The notes under the pieces were generated by a model. That model did no database searches, was not told the DNA's origin, and saw nothing but the letters and a program-made list of their open reading frames with translations. 23,837 bases of DNA, from the NCBI GenBank assembly GCA_900555195.1, contig USKC01000011.1, positions 1-23,837 of the forward strand, given 5' to 3'. The DNA comes from an uncultured Lachnospiraceae bacterium. GTDB taxonomy: Bacteria; Bacillota; Clostridia; Lachnospirales; Lachnospiraceae. The position numbers and the translations under genes are program-made. This document shows positions 1 to 7,239 of the stretch, piece by piece; the stretch's first letter is position 1; the number at the start of each line of letters is the position of its first letter.

Positions 1-60
1 CATAGGATAGGCGGATGGCTGATTAGTAACGAAATTTGCCCGAAACTCTTAAATTTGCGC

Positions 61-89
61 TTGCATTGGTTCCAAAGCTATGTTACAAT
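61..89 (+). promoter_or_regulatory. sigma-A type promoter of rpmE
   Basis: TTGCAT at 61-66 and TACAAT at 84-89 are separated by 17 bp. A TG dinucleotide at 81-82 gives an extended -10. Transcription would start near 96 and leave a leader of about 105 nt before rpmE. This is the best-matching promoter in the window. Confidence 0.7.
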
Positions 90-95
90 GAGAAA

Positions 96-194
96 GCTGT
101 TTATGGAACCATAGCAGCGGCTAGTATAGCCAATCCGTTTGTGCGGATCGAGGATGAGAACGAATCACTTTAAGAAGAAAAAATAGAAGAGGTG
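96..194 (+). promoter_or_regulatory. rpmE 5' leader with hairpins, possible L31 autoregulatory leader
   Basis: Three short inverted repeats follow one another: TATGG/CCATA (102-113), GGCTA/TAGCC (119-131) and ATCCG/CGGAT (133-148, 6-nt loop). A Firmicutes ribosomal protein L31 leader family is known, and the position fits. I cannot match the consensus by eye, so the assignment is inference. The rpmE ribosome binding site (AGAGGTG) ends this stretch. Confidence 0.35.
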
Positions 195-200
195 AAAATC

Positions 201-413
201 ATGAAAGAAGGACTGCATCCTGCGTATTACCAGGCAACCGTAACCTGTAACTGCGGAAACACGTTTGTGACCGGTTCCACGAAGCCGGAGATTCATGTGG
301 AAGTCTGCTCCAAGTGCCATCCGTTCTACACCGGTCAGCAGAAAGCTGCTCAGGCGCGCGGACGTATTGATAAGTTCAATAAGAAGTATGGCATGGATAC
401 ATCCAGCAAATAA
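201..413 (+). CDS. rpmE: 50S ribosomal protein L31, zinc-binding form
   Basis: This is a structural protein of the large ribosomal subunit that bridges 50S and 30S. The 70-residue product has the typical L31 length. It carries four zinc-ligand cysteines, C16-x-C18 near the N-terminus and C36-x2-C39, followed by HPFYTGQQ, which is diagnostic for the family. The four cysteines make it the zinc-containing (C+) paralogue that cells expect under zinc-replete conditions. I chose the ATG at 201 rather than the in-frame GTG at 192 because AGAGGTG at 188-194 sits 6 nt upstream of 201 and would overlap the GTG. It appears monocistronic, with its own promoter (61-89) and a terminator directly after the stop. 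Confidence 0.97.
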   Translation: MKEGLHPAYYQATVTCNCGNTFVTGSTKPEIHVEVCSKCHPFYTGQQKAAQARGRIDKFNKKYGMDTSSK

Positions 414-437
414 GGCTGGCGAATAAAGGCGAAGAAA

Positions 438-471
438 AAGGTTGAGGTGTAATAATCTCAACCTTATTTTT
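438..471 (+). terminator. intrinsic terminator of rpmE
   Basis: AAGGTTGAG (438-446) pairs perfectly with CTCAACCTT (457-465) across a 10-nt loop. An A-TTTTT run follows. It lies 25 nt after the rpmE stop. Confidence 0.8.
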
Positions 472-473
472 CA

Positions 474-704
474 TACGGCAGGAACCTGAGCTGCCTAATG
501 CATCAGAACCTTGGTGGCGTGCACTGCTGCGAGGCGGCGGATAGCTGGGCAGGGAGCATTCGGAAAGAGGGTTCTTGATTGATTGAGCATGAGGATGACG
601 CGCGGAGCGTGGCATCCGTTGTTTTCGTGAACGCGGTTGCAGAAGGTACCTGATGGCACGGTGGCTGTAAAGGACGGCATCATGTGGCCGCGCGGAGGAG
701 TTGG
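474..704. other. intergenic region before yqhQ
   Basis: About 230 bp lie between the rpmE terminator and the ATG of yqhQ. I see no convincing open frame and no clear -35/-10 pair, although the operon promoter should be here. The ribosome binding site GGAGGAG (694-700) ends it. Confidence 0.5.
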
Positions 705-1751
705 ATGAGCAAAAAGAAATGCGGACACTATTCCGGAATTGGCGGACAGGCGGTTCTGGAAGGCGTCATGATGAAGAATAAAGAAGCTTATGCCGTATCG
801 GTAAGAAAGCCGGACGGTACGATTGAGACGAAAAGGGAGCTGTATAAAGGAATCGGTGCAGATAAAGCGCTGACGAAGCTTCCCTTTATCCGCGGCGTTT
901 TCAATTTTGTGGATTCCCTGGTTCTTGGGATGCAGACGCTCACCTGGTCTGCCAGCTTTTTCGAGGATGAAGAGGCGGAAGAGACCAAGATGGATCGGGC
1001 GCTGGATAAGGTTTCCAAGGGAAAAGGGGAAAAACTCCTGATGGGATTTACGGTGGCGTTTTCCATTGTCCTGGCGGTGGCGATTTTTATTGCCCTGCCC
1101 TTCGGCATCAGTCTGCTGTTCCAGTCATTTGTTAGAAACCAGACCGTGCTGGCTCTTCTGGAAGGAGTGGTGCGCCTGGCGATCTTTCTGATCTATGTGG
1201 CTGCTATCGCATCCATGAAGGACATCCGTAGAGTATATCAGTATCATGGGGCGGAACATAAGTGCATTAACTGTGTGGAAAAAGGACGTCCGCTCACGGT
1301 AAAAAATGTGATGAGAAGTTCCCGGTTTCATAAACGCTGCGGAACCAGTTTCCTGCTTTTCGTGATTTTGATCAGCATTCTGTTGTTCCTCTTTATCCGG
1401 CTGGATAATCCTGTGCTCAGGCTGGTGGTGCGTATTCTGCTGATACCTGTGATCGCCGGGATCTCCTATGAGGTGATTCGGCTGGCTGGCCGCAGTGACA
1501 ATTTCCTGGTCAATCTCTTTTCACGGCCCGGTCTGTGGCTGCAGCGGCTGACGACGAGAGAGCCGGATGAGAGCATGGTGGAAGTTGCGATTGCTTCTGT
1601 TGAAGCTGTGTTTGACTGGAAGGCCTATCTTAGCAGTGAATTCGGCTATGAATTCGAGGAAGAGGCAGAGCGGTTTTCGGAGGAGGAGACCGAAAAGGGA
1701 ACCGGAGATGAGGCGGCCGGAGCACAGGAATGGGAGAGCGTGCCGCAATGA
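705..1751 (+). CDS. yqhQ: DUF1385 family membrane protein (YqhQ-like)
   Basis: This is a conserved integral membrane protein of unknown biochemical role. It is the DUF1385 family, whose Bacillus member is YqhQ. Two family signatures are visible: GGQAVLEGVMM near the N-terminus, and YHGAEHKC (Y180 to C187), whose His/Glu/Cys residues suggest metal binding. About four hydrophobic segments lie at roughly residues 105-133, 141-165, 215-232 and 238-260. The C-terminal tail of about 35 residues is strongly acidic (many Glu). The ATG at 705 is preferred over the upstream GTG at 684 because GGAGG at 694-698 lies 6 nt before it. The product is 348 residues. The stop codon overlaps the prmC start (ATGA), so translation is probably coupled. 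This gene commonly precedes prmC-prfA in Clostridia. Confidence 0.9.
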   Translation: MSKKKCGHYSGIGGQAVLEGVMMKNKEAYAVSVRKPDGTIETKRELYKGIGADKALTKLPFIRGVFNFVDSLVLGMQTLTWSASFFEDEEAEETKMDRALDKVSKGKGEKLLMGFTVAFSIVLAVAIFIALPFGISLLFQSFVRNQTVLALLEGVVRLAIFLIYVAAIASMKDIRRVYQYHGAEHKCINCVEKGRPLTVKNVMRSSRFHKRCGTSFLLFVILISILLFLFIRLDNPVLRLVVRILLIPVIAGISYEVIRLAGRSDNFLVNLFSRPGLWLQRLTTREPDESMVEVAIASVEAVFDWKAYLSSEFGYEFEEEAERFSEEETEKGTGDEAAGAQEWESVPQ

Positions 1752-2581
1752 ACTACCAAGCGTGTTATGAATGGGGAAGGAAACAGCTGGAAGCGGCCGG
1801 CGTGCAGGAAGCCCGGCTGGATGCCCGGCTGTTGTTGGAGACGGCATGTGCCGTCTCTTTCAGCGATCTTCTGGCGCATGGGGAACGGCCTGTTGAACCT
1901 GCGGCGGAGGAAAGATATCGCGAATGGATAAGCCTGCGCGCATCTCATATCCCGCTGCAGCACATTACTGGATATCAGGAATTCATGGGATTGGAGTTCC
2001 TGGTCAGCGACAAGGTGCTCATCCCGAGACAGGATACCGAGATCCTGGTGGAAGAGGTGCTGCGGCAGATGACGGATGGAAGCCGGATCCTGGACATGTG
2101 TACGGGAAGCGGCTGCATTTTGCTGAGCCTGCTGCATTATTCCAATGGCTGCGTTGGGGTGGGAGCTGACATTTCGGCGGACGCGCTGGGAGTGGCAGAA
2201 GAGAATGCGAAACGGCTGGGCATTCAGGCAGACTTCATACAGAGCGATCTGTTTGAAAAGGTGACCGGAAAATTTGACTATATTGTATCCAACCCGCCCT
2301 ATATTGCGAGCGGACAGATTGGTGAACTGATGGAAGAAGTGCGTCTGCACGAACCGCTTATCGCTCTGGACGGCCATGAGGACGGATTATTTTTCTATAG
2401 GAAAATCGTATGTGCCTGCGAAGCGTTTTTGAAAAGAGGAGGCAGCCTGTATCTGGAGATCGGCTGCGATCAGGGGGAAGCAGTGAAAAGCCTGATGGAG
2501 AATGTGGGTTTTCACGAAGTAGAGGTAACAAAGGATTACGCAGGGCTTGACCGCGTGGTATCCGGGGTGTGGTATCCGTAG
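1748..2581 (+). CDS. prmC: peptide chain release factor N5-glutamine methyltransferase
   Basis: PrmC methylates the glutamine of the GGQ motif in release factors RF1 and RF2, using S-adenosylmethionine, which speeds peptide release. The 277-residue product has an N-terminal helical domain (RLDARLLLE) and a Rossmann methyltransferase domain. SAM motif I is LDMCTGSGC at about 115-123, and the catalytic NPPY lies at 182-185. The ATG at 1748 overlaps the yqhQ stop and places the protein start where family members begin. An ATG 18 nt earlier (1730) is in frame but would run into the upstream gene. Its substrate RF1 is encoded next, 33 nt downstream, which supports the assignment. Confidence 0.96.
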   Translation: MNYQACYEWGRKQLEAAGVQEARLDARLLLETACAVSFSDLLAHGERPVEPAAEERYREWISLRASHIPLQHITGYQEFMGLEFLVSDKVLIPRQDTEILVEEVLRQMTDGSRILDMCTGSGCILLSLLHYSNGCVGVGADISADALGVAEENAKRLGIQADFIQSDLFEKVTGKFDYIVSNPPYIASGQIGELMEEVRLHEPLIALDGHEDGLFFYRKIVCACEAFLKRGGSLYLEIGCDQGEAVKSLMENVGFHEVEVTKDYAGLDRVVSGVWYP

Positions 2582-2614
2582 GCGCATTTATTGTTCAGGA
2601 AGGAATGAAAAGAT

Positions 2615-3688
2615 ATGTTTGACAGACTGGAAGATCTTCTTCGTCGCTACGAGGAAATCATGAATGAATTAAATGAACCTTCTGTAACGGCTAATCAAGA
2701 CCGTTTCCGGTCTCTGATGAAAGAGCAGAGCGATCTTGGGCCGATTGTGGAGGCGTATAGAGAATATAAAAAGGCAAAACAGGACGAACAGGACAGCCTG
2801 GCGATGCTGGAAGAAGAGAACGATGCGGATATGCGCGAACTGTTGAAGGAAGAGCATGCCGCAGCGAAGAAGCGGATCGAAGAATTGGAACAGGAACTGA
2901 AGATCCTCCTGCTTCCCAAGGATCCGAATGATGATAAGAACGTGATTATGGAGATCCGGGCCGGAGCGGGCGGGGATGAGGCCGCGCTCTTCGCCGCACA
3001 GATGTACCGCTTGTATGTGAAATATGCGGAAAGCCGCCGCTGGAAGGTGGAAACCGTGAGTGCGGATGAGATCGGGATCGGCGGAATGAAAGAAGTCAGC
3101 TTCATGATCAGCGGGAAGGGCGCATATTCCCGCCTCAAATATGAAAGCGGCGTCCACCGCGTTCAGCGCGTGCCCGAGACGGAATCAGGAGGAAGGATCC
3201 ACACCTCTACCATCACCGTCGCCGTCATGCCGGAGGTGGAAGATGTGGACGTGGTGATCGATGAAAAGGATATCCGCATCGATGTGATGCGCGCTTCCGG
3301 AAACGGCGGCCAGTGCGTAAATACCACGGATTCGGCCGTCCGTCTGACGCATTATCCCACGGGCATTGTCGTATACAGCCAGACGGAGAAATCCCAGCTG
3401 CAGAACAAGGCAAAGGCCTTCGCGCTGCTGCGCGCCAAGCTGTACGATATCGAACAGCAGAAAGCCCACGACGCGGAAGCGGAACTGAGAAGAAGCCAGA
3501 TCGGAACAGGAGACCGCTCCGAGAAGATCAGGACGTATAATTTTCCCCAGGGCCGCGTGACGGATCACCGCATCAAACTGACCCTGTATAAGATCGACGA
3601 TATCATGAACGGAGACCTGGACGAACTGCTAGACAGCCTCATCGCCGCAGACCAGGCAGCAAAACTTGCGCGGATGAATGAAACGTAA
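2615..3688 (+). CDS. prfA: peptide chain release factor 1
   Basis: RF1 recognises UAA and UAG stop codons and triggers hydrolysis of peptidyl-tRNA on the ribosome. The 357-residue length is normal. The codon-recognition tripeptide of the PxT type is P187-E-T189 within [15 protein letters not shown]. The catalytic GGQ lies at 231-233, where PrmC would modify Q233. AGGAAGGA in the 33-nt gap upstream is the ribosome binding site, with somewhat wide spacing. This is the third gene of the yqhQ-prmC-prfA operon. The last 35 bases of the gene belong to a 56-bp unit that is tandemly repeated just downstream. The reading frame itself is undamaged. Confidence 0.97.
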   Translation: MFDRLEDLLRRYEEIMNELNEPSVTANQDRFRSLMKEQSDLGPIVEAYREYKKAKQDEQDSLAMLEEENDADMRELLKEEHAAAKKRIEELEQELKILLLPKDPNDDKNVIMEIRAGAGGDEAALFAAQMYRLYVKYAESRRWKVETVSADEIGIGGMKEVSFMISGKGAYSRLKYESGVHRVQRVPETESGGRIHTSTITVAVMPEVEDVDVVIDEKDIRIDVMRASGNGGQCVNTTDSAVRLTHYPTGIVVYSQTEKSQLQNKAKAFALLRAKLYDIEQQKAHDAEAELRRSQIGTGDRSEKIRTYNFPQGRVTDHRIKLTLYKIDDIMNGDLDELLDSLIAADQAAKLARMNET

Positions 3689-3779
3689 TTCGCCTGGTCT
3701 GCTGGACCGAGGCAGCAAAACTTGCCCGGATGAATGAAACGTAATTCGCCTGGTCTGCTGGACCGAGGCAGCAAAACTT
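3654..3779. repeat. 56-bp tandem duplication over the prfA stop codon
   Basis: Two copies of a 56-bp unit (3654-3709 and 3710-3765) differ at a single base (G3670 versus C3726). They are followed by the first 14 bases of a third copy (3766-3779). The unit starts AGGCAGCAAAACTT and contains the prfA stop codon. Each copy also contains GCCTGGTC...GACC-G-AGGC, which can form a stem with a one-base bulge (3692-3713 and 3748-3769). In addition, GCAGACCAGGC at 3647-3657 pairs perfectly with 3692-3702. Confidence 0.95.
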
Positions 3780-3806
3780 AAAACTTTCTAAAGGAGGGGG
3801 AAAGCG

Positions 3807-4598
3807 ATGATAAAAACCAATTTGTTCCCAGGAGGGGTGAGACGCGCCCTGACATTGAGCTATGATGACGGGCAGATCTTTGACGTCCGCCTGGCTTCTC
3901 TTTTTGACAAGTATCATATGAAGGCAACCTTCCATCTCAACAGCGGAAATCTGGGAAAAGAGGGATATGTGAAAGAAAATGTGCTCTCCCAGCTTTACCG
4001 CCGCCATGAAGTATCTGTGCATACGGTAACCCATCCGTTCCCGACACAGATACCGGATGCGGAATTGAGAAGGGAGATTGTGGAGGATAAGAGGAGATTG
4101 GAAGAACTGTGTGGATATCCGGTTCGGGGAATGTCCTATCCTTTTGGGGATTATTCCGAGCATGCGATCTGTGTGGCGCGAAGCTGCGGGATGGAATACA
4201 GCCGTACGGTGGAGGATACGGGCAGATTCGCGATCCCGCAGGACTTCATGAAATGGCATCCCACCACGCATCATAACGGCGATCTGGAAGGGCTGTGGAA
4301 GCGGTTCATGGAACGTGATTTTGAAGAAATGCTGCTCTTTTATGTCTGGGGGCACAGCTTTGAGTTCGACCGCGAGAATACCTGGGATAAGATGGAAGCG
4401 TTCTGTCAGATGGCAGCTGACAACGAAAATGTCTGGTATGCTACCAACATTGAAATTAAGGATTATATCACAGCGGTAAGAGGACTTGTGTACAGTGAGG
4501 ATGGGAAGATGATCTATAATCCGTCCTGCCAGAGCGTATGGCTCACCGTGGATGGAGAGCCGGTGTGTATACCTGCAGGTGCGCTGTGGAAGAAATAG
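3807..4598 (+). CDS. polysaccharide deacetylase (NodB homology domain)
   Basis: This is a carbohydrate esterase family 4-like enzyme that removes N- or O-acetyl groups from a polysaccharide or oligosaccharide. NodB-domain motifs are present in order: SYDDG (18-22, supplying the Asp pair), H72-x3-H76 (the metal-binding histidines within HTVTH), and SYPFGDY (110-116). The product is 263 residues with no signal peptide or membrane segment, so it is probably cytoplasmic and may act on imported oligosaccharide rather than the wall. A very strong ribosome binding site (AAAGGAGGGGG) lies just upstream. It stands alone between prfA and a 487-bp gap. The substrate cannot be read from sequence. Confidence 0.85.
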   Translation: MIKTNLFPGGVRRALTLSYDDGQIFDVRLASLFDKYHMKATFHLNSGNLGKEGYVKENVLSQLYRRHEVSVHTVTHPFPTQIPDAELRREIVEDKRRLEELCGYPVRGMSYPFGDYSEHAICVARSCGMEYSRTVEDTGRFAIPQDFMKWHPTTHHNGDLEGLWKRFMERDFEEMLLFYVWGHSFEFDRENTWDKMEAFCQMAADNENVWYATNIEIKDYITAVRGLVYSEDGKMIYNPSCQSVWLTVDGEPVCIPAGALWKK

Positions 4599-4632
4599 AA
4601 AGAAATTCTATGAGATAGAAAAAATTCTATTT
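4593..4632. other. alternating hexamer inverted repeats at the deacetylase stop
   Basis: ATAGAA (4595), TTCTAT (4606), ATAGAA (4615) and TTCTAT (4625) alternate at about 10-bp intervals. An inner stem TTCTAT-GAG-ATAGAA and an outer stem AAATAGAA/TTCTATTT can nest. The structure is AT-rich and has no proper T-tract, so it is a poor intrinsic terminator. It might instead be a protein site or an mRNA end structure. Confidence 0.35.
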
Positions 4633-4933
4633 GCTTGCGCGGAATGCAGGAATCGGACAGACTTGAGCATTTCCGGCGCCATAAATGTGCCGTCGTCCAA
4701 AGCGGCGCATTGTTTAGGGAAAAGTCCCCAGCATTTCATCCGGAATTGCCGGAGCAAATCTTCATATCCGTTCTCCGCGATCTTTTATAAGGGCTCCGTT
4801 TGGGGCGGCAAAGGAGCAATCATGTGCATATCAGGGAAACCAATCCCGCAGCTGGTTGCATTGATATTGACTTCCGCCTGCCGCTTCATGCGCTAGCCCT
4901 TTATTTATGCATGCCAGAATCCGGCCAGCAAAA
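4633..4933. other. intergenic region without a recognisable gene
   Basis: About 300 bp follow the hexamer repeats and precede the 4934-4951 palindrome. Short open frames exist on both strands, but none has a good ribosome binding site or a recognisable product. A minus-strand frame around 4618-4780 looks protein-like in composition but contains a stop and lacks a start, so it may be a gene remnant. Confidence 0.4.
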
Positions 4934-4951
4934 AAAAATTGCGCAATTTTT
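4934..4951. promoter_or_regulatory. perfect 18-bp palindrome, candidate operator
   Basis: AAAAATTGC pairs with GCAATTTTT with no spacer and a central CG, a layout common to LacI-family operators. It lies 8 bp upstream of the candidate -35 of the GH50-like gene. The binding protein is unknown and no LacI-type gene is in the window. Confidence 0.4.
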
Positions 4952-4959
4952 GGTCGTTT

Positions 4960-4993
4960 TTGCTCTTGTATTTCCCATTTGGTATTATATGAT
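4960..4993 (+). promoter_or_regulatory. candidate promoter of the GH50-like gene
   Basis: TTGCTC (4960-4965) and TATTAT (4983-4988) are spaced 17 bp. An alternative pair, TTGTAT (4966-4971) and TATGAT (4988-4993), is spaced 16 bp. Either gives a leader of about 90 nt to the start at 5086. Confidence 0.45.
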
Positions 4994-5085
4994 GAAAAAA
5001 AGAAACGCAAGGAAGGGGTGTTGTGCGCGGCGGTTCGGTACATCCGGAACGCTGTCACACAGAATCAAAAAAGGAGGATGCTGGG

Positions 5086-7092
5086 ATGAAGATCGATTTG
5101 AGAGAAGCGGTTGCGAGGCAGGCTTCCATACTGGAAGCGGATGAGGCGGGATGCACCGTCCTGCTTGGCGCGAAAGGGGGAGGAATCAGTTTCCCGCAGC
5201 TGGTGAACACCAAAGAACGGTATGTTGTGGGGGACGTTGAAGTGCTGGAAGAGCATTCAGTGGCCATGGCGTTTCGGTGTTATCTGCCTGGAGAAGAGGA
5301 AGAACGGCTGGGAATGCGGTTCGGGCTGCTGCCGCGCTATAAAACGCGGATCTGTCTGGATCTGGATCTTTTGGATAACCGGACGATTTTTACCAACCGG
5401 ACGCCGGGGACGCTGAAGCTGGTGATCCATGGACAGAGGACGGAGCGGGATCAGGTGGAACGATTTGAACTGGGGATAGAAAAGACGTTCCATGATGTGA
5501 AAATCCGTTTGGAGAATTTTCAGCTGACGGATGAATTCCCGAAAGAATTCCCCATGCCCTCCAAGAAGCTGGTGGATGCGTTCGGCCAGTGGAAGGAGAA
5601 GGAGTGGCCCGGAAAGATCCATTCTCTGGAGGAATTGAAGGAAAAGCTGCATGCGCTGGAAAAAGAGATGGATTATCCTTTCCCGGAATGGAATCGCTGG
5701 GGCGGGGACGCATCCAGAAAGCTGTGTGAGGGAACCGGCTTTTTTGCCACGAAGAAGACGGAGGATGGAAGATGGCATCTGGTGGATCCGGACGGCTGTG
5801 ACTTTTTCTCCATCGGGCCCTGCCTGGTGCAGCCCGGAGACTGGGGGCGCTATGATAACTTTGAGGAATGCTGTGACTGGCTTCCGGAAGGGGATCCGGA
5901 GTATGCGGAATGCTTCCAGCAAATAACCACAAGGCGTGCGGCCTATATGCCGGTGGATCATTATAAGATGGTGAACTATATCGGCCTGAATATGAAACGG
6001 GTCTATGGAAAGGAATGGGAAGAAAAATGGGCGGAGATTTCCCGCAATGTGCTTAAAGGCCACGGGCTCAATTCCCAGGGAAATTTTCCGATGCTGCATG
6101 TGAACGATGGGAAGGGCTGCATCGCATATGTGCGTGAATTGCCTGATTTCCCGGTAACGGATACCCTGATTTTCCGTGATTTCCCGGATGTGCTTTCCGA
6201 GCAGTATGCGGAACGGTCGAAGGCTTACGCGAGCCAGCTTGAGGGATGGAAGGACGATCCCTGGTTGATCGGATATTTCCTGAGAAATGAGCCGGAGTTC
6301 AATTTCGTGGAGGATCTGGCCATTGCTGATGAGGTGCTGCGCAACCCGGCCCGCACCTGCTGCAGGGAGGGGCTGATCCGTTTTCTGCAGGAGAAATATG
6401 GAACGATAGAAGCGCTGAATGAGGGATGGGGGACCGCCTTTGGGACGTTTGAGGCTCTCTATGAGCCGATTGATGCCTGCTCAACGCGCTATCCGGGTTC
6501 CGCTGCGGACATTCGGGAATATTCCGCTTTCCTGATTCGGGAATACATCCGTGTGCCGGCCCAGGCGTGCAGAGAGGTAGATCCGAACCATCTGAATCTC
6601 GGGCTGAGATGGTCCAAAGCCTATAATACGCTGATGATGTCCGGATGGGAGTATTTTGATGTATTTTCCATCAACTGCTACGATTTTGACCCGACGAAGG
6701 ACATGGATTTCGCCAAAAATGCAGGGGTGGATCTGCCGATCATGATCGGAGAATATCACTGTGGCGCATTGGATCGGGGCCTGCCTGCGACCGGCCTGAA
6801 GGGCGTGACGAACCAGGAGGAAAGAGGAGTGATGTGGCGGCATTTCGTGGAAAAGGCAGCAGCCCATCCCTATGGCGTTGCAGCCCACTGGTTCCAGTAC
6901 AATGATCAGTTCTGCCTTGGCAGATTCGATGGAGAGAATTACCAGATCGGCATGATGGATGTATGCATGCAGCCTTATCCGGAACTGATAGAGGCGGCGT
7001 ATCAGACATCCAAGGTGCTTTACCGTGTGAAAAACGGGGAAGAGGCTCCTTATGAGAGAGAGCCGGAATCCATCCCGATGATCGGATATTAA
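5086..7092 (+). CDS. clan GH-A glycoside hydrolase, GH50 (beta-agarase)-like
   Basis: This is a retaining glycosidase of the TIM-barrel clan GH-A and is probably cytoplasmic, as no signal peptide is seen. The 668-residue product has an N-terminal beta-rich part (about 1-200) and a catalytic barrel. The likely acid/base is E402 in YFLRNEPEF (the clan Asn-Glu-Pro motif), and the likely nucleophile is E556 in IMIGEYHCGALDRG. The latter resembles the GEFHFGALDRG region I associate with GH50 agarases. The start at 5086 is fixed by AAGGAGG (5071-5077) 8 nt upstream; the longer frame from 5023 lacks such a site. A beta-galactosidase or other galactan-acting enzyme is equally possible, and agar is not an obvious substrate for a gut clostridium. 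It is followed by the GH2 gene, probably for the same glycan. Confidence 0.75.
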   Translation: MKIDLREAVARQASILEADEAGCTVLLGAKGGGISFPQLVNTKERYVVGDVEVLEEHSVAMAFRCYLPGEEEERLGMRFGLLPRYKTRICLDLDLLDNRTIFTNRTPGTLKLVIHGQRTERDQVERFELGIEKTFHDVKIRLENFQLTDEFPKEFPMPSKKLVDAFGQWKEKEWPGKIHSLEELKEKLHALEKEMDYPFPEWNRWGGDASRKLCEGTGFFATKKTEDGRWHLVDPDGCDFFSIGPCLVQPGDWGRYDNFEECCDWLPEGDPEYAECFQQITTRRAAYMPVDHYKMVNYIGLNMKRVYGKEWEEKWAEISRNVLKGHGLNSQGNFPMLHVNDGKGCIAYVRELPDFPVTDTLIFRDFPDVLSEQYAERSKAYASQLEGWKDDPWLIGYFLRNEPEFNFVEDLAIADEVLRNPARTCCREGLIRFLQEKYGTIEALNEGWGTAFGTFEALYEPIDACSTRYPGSAADIREYSAFLIREYIRVPAQACREVDPNHLNLGLRWSKAYNTLMMSGWEYFDVFSINCYDFDPTKDMDFAKNAGVDLPIMIGEYHCGALDRGLPATGLKGVTNQEERGVMWRHFVEKAAAHPYGVAAHWFQYNDQFCLGRFDGENYQIGMMDVCMQPYPELIEAAYQTSKVLYRVKNGEEAPYEREPESIPMIGY

Positions 7093-7185
7093 AGAAACGC
7101 CGCAATGCCGATAACCGTATGGCTGCCGGGGCCTCAAAGTGGGACTGGCCTTTGTCCGTGAAGAATATGTAAGGAAATATAGGAA

Positions 7186-7207
7186 CAGTTCAGACCTGTC
7201 TGAACTG
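7186..7207. promoter_or_regulatory. 22-bp perfect dyad, candidate operator
   Basis: CAGTTCAGAC (7186-7195) and GTCTGAACTG (7198-7207) are perfect inverted arms around CT. No T-tract follows, so it is not a terminator. A weak promoter (TTGTCC at 7152-7157, AATATA at 7176-7181, 18-bp spacing) would place its start point inside the dyad, the classic position for a repressor site. It lies 33 bp before the GH2 start. Confidence 0.45.
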
Positions 7208-7239
7208 CTGCGAAATAGATGGAAGACGGAGGAAAAAAC

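Noticed and set aside
1..115. Open frame from the left edge ending at 113-115, possible tail of an upstream gene
   Set aside because: It runs across the rpmE promoter and does not resemble the C-terminus of Rho or another expected neighbour.
3654..3779. Tandem repeat as a CRISPR array or insertion-sequence end
   Set aside because: There are only two direct units with no spacers between them, and no transposase or terminal inverted repeats.
4552..5144. Two overlapping 114-codon plus-strand frames in the gap before the GH50-like gene
   Set aside because: Neither has a ribosome binding site, a familiar motif or a plausible composition, and the second runs through the promoter and start of the next gene.
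5257..6099. 280-codon open frame antisense to the GH50-like gene
   Set aside because: It is a shadow of a gene with clear catalytic motifs on the other strand, and no family features are seen.
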